Below, one piece after another: positions 33,001 through 44,600 of a stretch of 64,000 nucleotides of DNA. Under the pieces are notes generated by a model that was given only the letters and a program-made list of their open reading frames with translations, made no database searches and had not been told where the DNA came from. Within the stretch, counting starts at the first letter, position 1. Each line of letters starts with the position of its first letter. The position numbers and the translations under genes are program-made. The DNA comes from Enchytraeus crypticus (Eukaryota > Annelida > Clitellata > Enchytraeida > Enchytraeidae), in the NCBI GenBank assembly GCA_905160935.1, contig CAJHZI010000481.1:1446501-1510500 (forward strand), read 5' to 3'.

Positions 33001-35663
33001 TTCTGCGTTTAGCCAGCTTTTAAGAAAAATTGATCCTTCTTTGATTGATCTATTAAGATTTTTCTCGAATCAAATCTATTCCGTAAAAACCGAGATATAA
33101 AAATACATTAATATTTAAATATATAGCAAAATAGTAAAAGAAGCAAACTTCTCTAGTTACTTACTCGCCGCTGATCTTAGTGAGATCACTCTGAATGAGG
33201 CTGGGTTTCTGAAAGGCAGCCTCGGCTATGCGCAGGGCTTCCATTGAGGTGTTGTACGCTTCATTGGCCGTCTTCTCTATCTTTATAGATTCCTGCTCTT
33301 GCCTGATGAAAAGATTAACATAAGTTTGAATATTATAATTTCAAATAAATGACAAATAATTTTAAATAGATAACTTCTAAAATATAATTTCGTTCAAAAT
33401 AAGTGACTAATAATATAAATATATAATTTTGTAACATAATGAAAATATTTGTTGGTACAGAGATGTTAAAATTACGTTGCACAAATAACAACGTCAAGTG
33501 AATTATAATTATCACTTTGATAGAGTTGAACTTATTCTCTACAATATTCTCTATATTCTCTATAATCGCTGAAAAGGGTGCTTTATTAACAAGTTCAGAA
33601 TATATCTGATTAATACTATTATTGTGATTATTAATGCGATTATTATTATTAATATTGACTATTGTGATTATTGTTAATTATTTGGCTTTAATATTTCTTC
33701 AGAAAATAAGCCTGATAGCGTGATAGTCATCAAAGTGATAAATATACAGCTATTGTGTACCCTATTTACAGCTGCTAATAAAAGACTATAGATATAGCCA
33801 TAAGAACCGCAACAAGTCCCTTTAGTTTAACAAAAATAAAATAAAATAATTGAATAAAAATAATTCAGATTTTTATTTAAAAATGACAATGAATTAATGT
33901 TAGCAATAACTACAATAATTTTGATATTAACAATATATACTTATAGACCTTTATAAAGAATGAATATCAAAAAAGCTTTTCATACCGGATGGATATAGTT
34001 CGAGCCTCATTAGCTATCTCTGTCATCCTCGTCGACTGTTCTCCAAGCTTACCCTGAGCATCCTTAGCTTGCTGAAGAGCCTTCGTTCCCTCTTCCCGGA
34101 TGAGTATCTCCAAAGTCCTCAAGACCCTACAAAATAAATAGGAAATAAAATATAATTCTTGTATGGAGGGATAGACGACCGCCATATTGTCAGCATTATT
34201 AGCTTAATTAACATCAATCCACCTCTACTTTTACGTATACTTTTGCTAATTTACTTTTTTTGTAATGGCAAAATACGATCAGATAGTTACTCTTCTTCAG
34301 CGCCTGTTTTTTTATTTTTTCCACTTTCACGTCCAATATTAATACCGACCGTTCCCCTAGCTCAGAATTACCACTCTAACCGCTGGTTGCCACTAACCTA
34401 TCCGCCTCGTCGATGGCTCTCTCAGCCCCACTGGTGTCGGTGTCTGCGTTCTGTGCGCCTCTCGATCCTTCCTGAATGTTCTCTGTTATCGTCGTGATGC
34501 TGATGAGAATGTCAGTGATGGCTGCTCGAATGGCATTCAACTGATCCTCGGTGCTTGGACCTCCTGTGCTTCCTGAGGATAAATAGGTGAGAATGGTTTG
34601 AAATAAATGTGTTAAATTTTATTTATCTAGTTGGTTCATTTGAGTAGGTCTACACAGCAGCATTGTAACTAATGAATTTATAATTTTTATAACTGTTATA
34701 ATTGTTGGAGTAATTTTAATATCTAACATTTAAATTACTTTCGTAATTTATAGAGTAATATTTCGTCTACTTTTATGAAAATAGACGCTAAAGTTTTAGA
34801 CTTTTTGAGTTCTAAATACAAATATTCGTTGCTATGTAAATCTAAGCAAGCAATCGTTATCTAATTTTATAATTAAATTAAACATTAGCTAAAGATTTTA
34901 CTATCAATTCTTATATTTTAAAAATTAAGTTTATCTATCAACTTACAATATTAATTTAATAAATTTTAGTATGCTATTCTAAGTGTATTAGAAAGGCAGA
35001 GAAATGAGAGAAAAGAGCTGCGAAATTTCTCAAAGTTACAATTAATTTAAAACAATTAACGCACTATATTTCGATCAAAACTCAAATCCACGCCGTTTTA
35101 ATCAATGTAATAAGATTTTCAAGTTTATACTAATCCTCATTCAACGACCGCAACATCATCGCTCGTAGAAAAAAGACCCTTAAACTATTAATAGAATAGT
35201 AGGTCAATCGATTCTTTTAGCCGTACTGTGTCACTGATGTTGAATAATAGACCAACCATGAATTGCACGTGTCGTAAAAGGCCACAAAGCAAAAAGATCC
35301 AGACCAACGTCAGAAAGGGTATTCAGTTGGTGAGCGCCTAGGCTCCAGAAGTTGCTACCAAAAGGTTTCAGAAACGAATGGAGAAGGTCTATTTGTATCC
35401 CGACCCTAGATGAACTGGGACTAAAACGAAGATGATGATAATGATATGAGAAGATCGTCTGATTTAGAAACCTTGAATGCGTCTGGCATCTTCCAGCAGA
35501 CGAATGACATATTCCTGAACTCTCCTAAGTTTACTCCGGAACTCCGTGTCATCGATGGCTCCAGGATTCCTCTTGATGTTGTCGATGATGATCCTCAGCT
35601 CTGAGATCTTCCTCCTCAGGTCATTGACCTGCTGCTGCACCAGGTTGTAGCATGGAGGGCAGT
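27047..35663 (-). CDS. LAMC1: LAMC1 coiled-coil exons (last 10 exons)
   Basis: Ten exons encode about 597 residues of heptad-rich, Glu/Lys/Ala-rich helix (human about 580). The region opens with [13 protein letters not shown], whose CPPC pair corresponds to CPAC in human, the interchain disulfides at the start of the trimer. Collinear landmarks include [28 protein letters not shown] and [13 protein letters not shown]. The terminal Cys matches the one that bonds to the beta chain. The Glu seven residues after it aligns with human Glu1607, which contacts integrin, but the chain continues seven residues past it rather than two. Confidence 0.95.
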
Positions 35664-38600
35664 CTGAAACACCACATATATATAATAAACATATTATAGC
35701 GCTGCTAGATATGATGTAAGTATTTACTGCACCAGGTTATAGCATGGCGGGCAGTCTAAAACAATGTATATATAATATATATATATATATAGCGCTGCTA
35801 GATATGATGTAAGTATTCATTGCACCAGGTTATAGCATGGAGGGCAGTCTAAAATAGAACATATATATAACATATATACTAGCGCTGATGAATATGATGT
35901 AAGTATTCACTGCAATGATATCTGACCGAACGAAGAAATCTTACACAGTTAGGAAAACACATAGAGGTACATACAGATAAACACAGGTAAATATAACGAT
36001 ACAATAATTTCAGTCATACATTTAATAGCTTCATTGTAAAGCATCCTCATGATGAAGTTATTTTCACTCATAGTCTGCACAGTTTTAAGAAGGAGCATAA
36101 AAGGATGGGCTCTACTAATTACTGGCCATAAAAATAAAATAACTATAAAAATATCGACAATACAGTTAATTAAATTAGTCATGAACAAACCGATGCACCC
36201 AGCGGCAATATCATGTTTGTTCTCCGCACAGTTGCCACAGGTACGTCCTCCAATGTTGGGCAGACAGTCGCACGCCCCGGTGTGAGGGTCGCACTGCTGA
36301 CTTCTCGACCCATCAGGGTTGCAGTTACACGCTAAATAATATAATATAGTAAAATATGAATAGAAAAGAATATCTATGCAGTATCTGAATTTAAGTAACT
36401 ATGACTATTTAACTAACATCTAACAATATAATTTAACATCTTTGGTAGGATACTATGGCTTTTGTTAATTAGCAACAGTTTTACGACCAAATGTTTTACA
36501 AAATCAAATAATTTGTATGCATTATAATATCTTTTCAACGGAGTGGCTAGTTTTGAGATCTTTAAAATTATATAATAATAACAATACAAACCTTTGCAGC
36601 CGTCCCTCGAGAACCCGTAATGATTACGAGCACAGGCACTGCAGTCTCGCTCATTGACCCCAGGCTTACAATAACATTTACCCGTGCGAGCATCGCACGA
36701 ATTGTTCAATGAACCAATGGGGTTGCAGTTACACCTCTCACAACCTACACAAAGCAATCAATCAATATTTAGTAAAAAGCAACGAATGAAATTCAACACA
36801 TGTGCACCACACAGAATACAAAGGAATGGAGAATTCACATACAAAGGGATGGAGACAGAAACTGAATATTTAACCAACTGAAGAAAATGCCAGCTGAATA
36901 ATAAAAAGCTGGTAAGCTAATGTTAACGTCAGTTTCCTCACTCGAAAGCGATGCCAGTGACGGGCGAGCCCAGGATCTGAACCCCGCACATACTGATCCG
37001 CGGTCGAATATCTCACCGACATCGCCATTGGCTCCAGCCAATCCAGATAATCTACAATGCTGTAGTCTAAATCAGTAACATTTTGTTTATTGCAGTCATG
37101 AATCAGATGCAAATTCATCACGAAGAACAGCAGAAAAAGAGCAGTAAAGAGCAGCAGAGACGATCAGCGAATAGTAATTATCTCGATACTGTCTCAAAAG
37201 GAAAGAAACATAATCTTCGTTTTATTTTAAACCCTACAATTGCTTCTCCAAAAAAATACTTTATAAATTAAGAAACTATAAGCTAAATTATCATTTATCA
37301 CGCAGGAAAACTGCAAAATCAGTAAAAATTTTGCCATATCTAATATAACAAACCATTTCCACTGTCAATATTCCAGAATCCCTCCAAGCAGGTGTCACAG
37401 TATTTTCCAGTAACCTGAGGTTTGCATATACACTGTCCAGTTCTTAGGTCACAAACTTCTCCAGGTCTTCTTTCCAGTGATCCGGGCATGTGGCAGTTAC
37501 AAGCTGCGAACAATTAATTATTCTGCTTATTCTCAAAATTTATTTACGAATGAAGCAGCTTGAAGCACATTAGAATAGATCAATCATTCCTTTATTCAGT
37601 GGAATATCTATTGCATAACAACAACACCAACACAATTAGAGCGCTACTGTTGTTCGTGACAACGACGAGCACCCTTATGCACATCGGCGATGACATGGCT
37701 GGACAGAATATGTTAACAGATGAAGCAAATAACAACAAATCAGAATTAATCGACCACTTATTCGGTAAGTACTACTTATTTACGTTGGACTGATTTTCTG
37801 GATTTTTGAATTTGCATCGTTTTTGAACCCTCTTTTTGCTCGCCGGCTTGATCAATAGTGCTCGATGTTATCATTGATGACTGTAGAACGCCAATTGTTG
37901 TTATAATTAAGTATAATTATATTATATAAGGCGTCATTTCCTGCACCACAATACGCTATTGGCGCTATTAAATGATTACCAAAAAGACGTCTGACCTTCA
38001 ATGGCTGGTCAGATTTAAATTCTGCTTTTAAAAATTATAGCTCAGGTTTCATACGTTTGCATTGGCCCTTCGGAAAGCCAGTGGCGACTCCAAAATGATT
38101 GGGCAGACATTTCTCACAGTTGAATCCAGCCGTGTTGTAAATGCACTTGAGACATTCACCGGTGAATCTGCATTTAAACAAATGGAAAGTTTATCATTAG
38201 TTTTTCTGAAACCATTAATAATTCTCTGTTAGTTGTATATTAGATGACACTGAAAAAAGAAGTGAAGTATATTCGAAGAAAACATTAAGTATAAGAAATT
38301 ATTAAAATAGTTTAAATAATAAACTTTTTAATTTAATAATAAATAATAATCATATAATAATATAAGATACTTACGACATTGAAAACTTTCTCGTTCTCCT
38401 TTCAAGACCAGCAAGTCAAATAGAAAATGAATAAATATATTTATATGAGGGGATCGCTAAAAATGTTGCAACAACGCATTGAGGAGATAACACAGCCGAA
38501 TAGATAGTGTTTTTGAAGCAAGTGATCTTGGTTCAGAGCCTAGATATGTCAATATCTCAGATCCCCCTATTCTTAGACGCAAACGTCGTCCAATGAGAAA

Positions 38601-41600
38601 ACTTAACTATTCAATTAACTAATAATTAAAACTTTTAAAATTATTATTCAAAGATCAGAAGATGCTCACCTATCGCAGTTTCCTACAGCATTGGAGTCTA
38701 TGTTATCATTACATTCACATTTTCTGCAGGGGGTGCGGGGTCCCCTCTGACCCTCAGGGTCCCCAAAATACCCATCCTGACAGAGATTGCAGCGAAGACC
38801 TGAAATATAATAATAAAGGTTTAACGTCCGTTTCTTCATACAAAGATAATGTCTGGGACGGCATCCTAATGCATCATAATTATGTATACCAGTTTACTGT
38901 TTAGTATAAGTTACAACTATACTTTAGAAATCATACGTTTTCCAAACTATAGGCTACATAAGGTATAGAAAAAACATAGCCTTTTGCGAAGAGATTAACG
39001 TATGTATCTATGGAATGCTCTTCAAAGAGCGTAAATGCAGACTCTTAGTATGAATATGTACCTTGGACCTGCCACTTGGCCGAACACAAGACAAGAAATT
39101 TACAATAGTAATGCATTCGTCAAAATTGTCAAAATGCGATGAAAATATTCATCCAAGCTCTATTACTGAGACGTATCTAACCATATAGTCGGCCGAATTT
39201 CTCAGCTTCTTTGAAGAATCTCGGTCATACTCGCTTCAACAGCATCTCGACAGACCCACTGGTTACCGCTAAACGAGGCCTTTGAGTTTAGCTCTTACAC
39301 TAATGGCCGTATTTACTACTGAGATAATCAACAGTCGCAACATCAACAGTCGCGTAAACTCCTGTTTAGTCACCATTTGATTGTCTATAAGCTTGAATCG
39401 CTGCGTAAAGTAATGCGAAGCTGCGCGCCTGTTTTCGGACGTTTACACTGTAGATTTCCTAATCAATTGATTAAGAAACAATATTCAAGTCCTGTTTACA
39501 AAGTAAGCTGATTGGTCGATCAGCCTGAAGGACAGCGCTGTCATTGGCTGAGCTCTATAATTTGGCGGTTGACCTTATAGTTAATAGCCACGCAACACTA
39601 ATTAGTGAATAGCAAAATTTCTAAGCAGTTGTTTAACCTACAACAGATGCCCAACTGATCTGCTGATCATGGAGAGTTTAGTAACTACGAACATAAAAGT
39701 TATTCAAACCTTTGTTTAAATAACTATTAATATATTTATTCAAACCTTTGTTTGAATAACTATTAATATAGTTATTCAAACCTTTGTTTGAATAACTATT
39801 AATATAGTTATTCAAACCTTTGTTTGAATAACTATTAATATAGTTATTCAAACCTTTGTTTGAATAACTATTAATATAGTTATTCAAACCTTTGTTTGAA
39901 TAACTATTAATATATTTATTCAAACCTTTGTTTGAATAACTATTAATATAGTTATTCAAACCTTTGTTTGAATAACTATTAATATAGTTATTCAAACCTT
40001 TGTTTGAATAACTATTAATATAGTTATTCAAACCTTTGTTTTAATAACTATTAATATAGTTATTCAAACCTTTGTTTGAATAACTATTAATATATTTATT
40101 CAAACCTTTGTTTGAATAACTATTAATATAGTTATTCAAACCTTTGTTTGAATAACTATTAATATAGTTATTCAAACCTTTGTTTGAATAACTATTAATA
40201 TAGTTATTCAAACCTTTGTTTAAATAACTATTAATATATTTATTCAAACCTTTGTTTGAATAACTATTAATATAGTTATTCAAACCTTTGTTTGAATAAC
40301 TTAATTTAAAAAAAGAATAACTATAACGTAGACTTTATTTCACCAATGCATGGTAGTATCAAACAAAGATTTAGAAAAAAAGAAAGAAAAGTAAACGAAA
40401 AGAAACAACACTTAGCATACAAGTACAGTTAAGCAATGAAAACTAGTAGTTTACAAGTGTCAAACAGAATCAAATCAACTCAATTATTCATTGGAATATT
40501 CAATATGTAGCATTTTGTCAACGTAGATCCAAAATTTTAATCGTATTTTAGTATTTATTTTTAATCAGTATTTTTAATATAGTTATTGTCATTTTTCAAA
40601 ACTTTGAGTGAACCTACCGGTGTATCCCTCACTGCACCCCACACAAGCCACCTCCCCGCTCAGCAACTGAACACACTGCCCATTGTTGGGGCAGGGGCAG
40701 GGCTTGCAGTCGTCAGGAGTCCCCGCCAGGGCGTAGCCGTAATACCCGGGGGCACACTTCTCGCAATTATCCCCGGCAGTGTTGTGCTGGCATATACACC
40801 TGCCTGCTCATCATGCAACAAAATAAATAGTTTACAAAACATTCATTTAGTTTATTTATTAGTTTCATTCAGGTATGATAGACGCCACGTATGTACAACC
40901 GATCAGTACTGCAAAAATAGCTATAAATAAACACATTATGTAGAATAATGTAATTCGTAAGCAATTTATCACAGTAGATGTGAAATTTGTTTCAGCACAT
41001 TGTGAACACAATCTGTACATTCATTAAGCAATTACTGTAGTCATTATTTGTAATAATTATTTTTAATTGTCGCACTTCTTAGAGTCAACTGAATAATTTG
41101 TTAAAGAAAAGAAAGAAGAGTTGGATAGGTCATCGTCAGAGAGAGGATGGTTTTCTAAACGAAAATAAATAAATGAAAGAATGGAGGGGAAGATAGTTTG
41201 GGGAAGTCCGAGACTTAAGATATTCTGGACGAGTTCATAACATATTCTCATGTAAATATGAAAAGCAAAGCAGAGAATAAATATATGCGATGTAAAATTT
41301 GTGCCATTGACCAGCCAACATACAGTACACTGAAAGAGCTACTCTGAGTCTGCAAATAAAATATACAATTTAATATAAACACATCTAATCCTAACTTTAT
41401 TAACCAAATATTTATTTCTTAATCATATATTAGTTTTGCTTGGAGTCCATATTGACTAATCTAACAACCCGCACCTGTAACAGAGTCACACTGAGAAGAA
41501 TGTTTGTTGCAGTTGCAGGGCACGCAGCGGGCAAAAGGGCCCCCATTCGGGGGGTCACGCCGGTACCCAGGGGCGCACGACTCACAGAACTGCCCCACGA

Positions 41601-44600
41601 ACCCTGGCGGGCACTCGCACTGTTCCACATTAGTGGCGGGGGTCCCAGCGCCCCCCAGGCGAGCTGAGTGCAGCTGTACGTTGTCGATGAAGCCTACGCC
41701 TCCTAAACACAAGTCAGAAAATCTTTGAACTTGTTTGTCACTTTTTGAACACAAGAGAAGTCTCTCCCATCCTCCTCCTCATCCACTGATACCGGTTCAT
41801 TCAAACACATCATTATCCGCAAGATTGAATTTAATAGCTAGTGTGTTTAATGACTGAATTTTATAGCTAGTGTGTTTAATGACTGAATTTTATAGCTAGT
41901 GTGTTTAATGACTGAATTTTATAGCTAGTGTGTTTAATGACTGAATTTTATAGCTAGTGTGTTTAATGACTGAATTTAACAGCTAATATGCTTAGAGATT
42001 GAATTTAATAGCTAATGTATTTAAAGATTGAATTTAACAGCTAATATGCTTAAAAATTGAATTTAATAGCTAATATGCTTAAGTCTTATACACCATACTT
42101 TATACAAGAAAGGAAGTACAGTTACTGTAGGTTTTATTTCATTACTGCTTGGAATTATCTAAAATACAAGTATCTATATGCGCATCTAGTTAGGAAAGTA
42201 TATCTAACATTTTGTACCTACTTTCGGATGAGTAGCTAGTGCATGTATCTAGATACAAATACAAATAGATACAAATAGATGCATGTATCTAGATACAAAT
42301 ACAAATAGATACAAATAGATGCATGTATCTAGATACAAATAAAGGGAATTGTATCTTCTTGCTCGGCATAGTTCTAGTTTTCTAAAACTAAGATACTAAA
42401 TAAATAAAAAGTTGAATTTAAAATAAGCCTTAATAACTCAACTTCAACACCACACACCATAAGGAGAGTAGGTTGCCCTGATCTTCAGTGAGGTCACATT
42501 GGACAGCAGTCTCATGAACTCATTGGCCGTGATGTGTGGCGACCACTGGTAGGTCGGATGCTCGTTCAGTCTGAACTTATATTCCTGGTCAATAGTCCTC
42601 GGTGATGGGTTGTTCTGATGAAATATAGCGGCGGTTATCTTCAGGCCAGCCCCTTCGATGATGATGTCTTCGGCCGTGGCTTGTGCTCTATCGTCGCCAA
42701 CTCTGAGGTTGAAAGTGAGCAGGAGATTATAACTGTGTCTCTGATCTCCGAGATATCGGTCTGTAGTCAGCATACAAAATGATTGGATTGTTAGAAAGTT
42801 AGCAGAACAAGGACTGGACTATGCTTAAATACATCCATCTTTCATCATATACCTAATGATCAAAATTTTAAACAAATTCGACAAATTGAAAATATTACTA
42901 ACTATAATAAAAATATACTATTGATTATAATAATATAATAAAAAATATATAGTATTGTATTGATCTAACACAGGTAGAAGTAAGAATACTTCATCAATGC
43001 ATGCTTAAATGCAGGCACTAAATATATGCAACTAAATAAAAGTGTAATTTAACTTCAGCTGAAACCCAAAATTCATATGAAACATACCAGGTGCTGAAAA
43101 GTCAATAATTGTAGTATATTCCGAGGAAGCCCCAATGTTTACATTGTATATGTTAATTACCAGTTGAGGTAATAAATACCTGGCGCTACAAAGTACACAG
43201 ACTCAGAAGACTGAGAGGAAGCCCCAATGTTTCCAGACCTGCTCTGAAGTGGCACCACTTGACCTCCACGTGTTTGTGCCGTCCAGTGCTGCACGCCTGC
43301 ATCAATCAATTACTCTTCTATTACATTATATCTAATGCTATCTCATTCACGCCTGCATCAATCAATTACTCTTCTGTTAAACTTTACCTAATGCTCTCTC
43401 ATTCACGCCTGCATCAATTAATTACTCTTCTGTTAAATGCGGTTGAAGCCAGTGGCGAAGTCGGTAAGATACTTGACCGCGGATCAGTATGTGCAGGGTT
43501 CAAATCCTGGGCCCGCCCGTCACTGACATCGCTTTCGAGTGAGGAAATTGACGTGAACCTTAGCTTTACATTTTATCTAATGCTATCTCTTTAGTCAGTT
43601 AGTCAGTTATACAAATAATTTTAAATAAACATACAAAAAATAAAATAAATAATTTAAACAAACATATATACTGTTACTACAATAATTCTATAGTTCTAGT
43701 CCTCGTTTAGAGAGTTTGGGATTTATTAAACTACAGCTGTTTAAAGTAAAAATATTCCCGATATACTATAAGGTTAGAGTCATGTTTAAAGTTAGTTTCC
43801 TGCTCGATAAAAGGTCAGTGACAGAGAGAGCACTGGATTCGAACCCATGTAATTCGAGGTTGCAAATGTTGATGTTGGATTGATGCTGAATACCTACAAG
43901 ACACTGGCTCTGGTATAATTATGAATTACAGCTTCTGAGAAAGAAAATATTCTAAATATAATATGAGTGCGAATGTATTTGAAAACCTTTGTAAACCAGC
44001 TACTTTCGTCTGTTAGACACTATTTTCATCCACTAAAACTACAATTAGCTTTTTAATTACAATAAAAAAATACGTTTTTATGATAATTAATATTTGGTTT
44101 AAACTATTGCAAACCATTCAAAAGTTTAACTTAAACAGCTTAATTCAAAGTTTCATTTAAAAGTTGTTTTAGTTAATTATATTCAAATTATATTGCTGCT
44201 GATATTTATGTTAAAATAAAAAACAAATACTATAAGTAAAATGCTATGTCCACGTTATAGCGATTGCAGAAAATAAATTTGCCAAACACCAGAAAAATTG
44301 TATTCAAAATAAACGAAGTCAATTAATGCCAAAATCTAATTTATCAGAGAACAAAAAGCGAGCATGTGTCATTAAAAGTGGCACGTTTATTTCAAAAGTG
44401 AACCATGATCTACTTTTAACAGCGGTCCAGTCAGCAATAAATAGACGAAAGTTAAATACTGCTGTCATAAAAGACTGAAAAGTGAGTTAAACGAAATCAG
44501 AGTAAACAAGATAAGATTTTCTTCATTCACAAGATTCGCGCGCATTTAGAAATGGTCAATTCGGTTTTAAGAGCTTAATTCATTCGAGTGCTCTCTTTGA

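Noticed and set aside
39678-40283. Two open frames encoding a 12-residue Asn/Tyr-rich repeat on the minus strand
   Set aside because: They are translations of the 36-bp minisatellite in a LAMC1 intron.
39699-40300. CRISPR-like appearance (regular 36-bp palindromic repeats)
   Set aside because: There are no unique spacers between the palindromes, no cas genes, and the context is an animal intron.
41440-41728. Overlapping plus-strand open frames of 74-75 codons
   Set aside because: They are antisense to a GC-rich laminin LE exon; the minus strand carries the conserved cysteine pattern.
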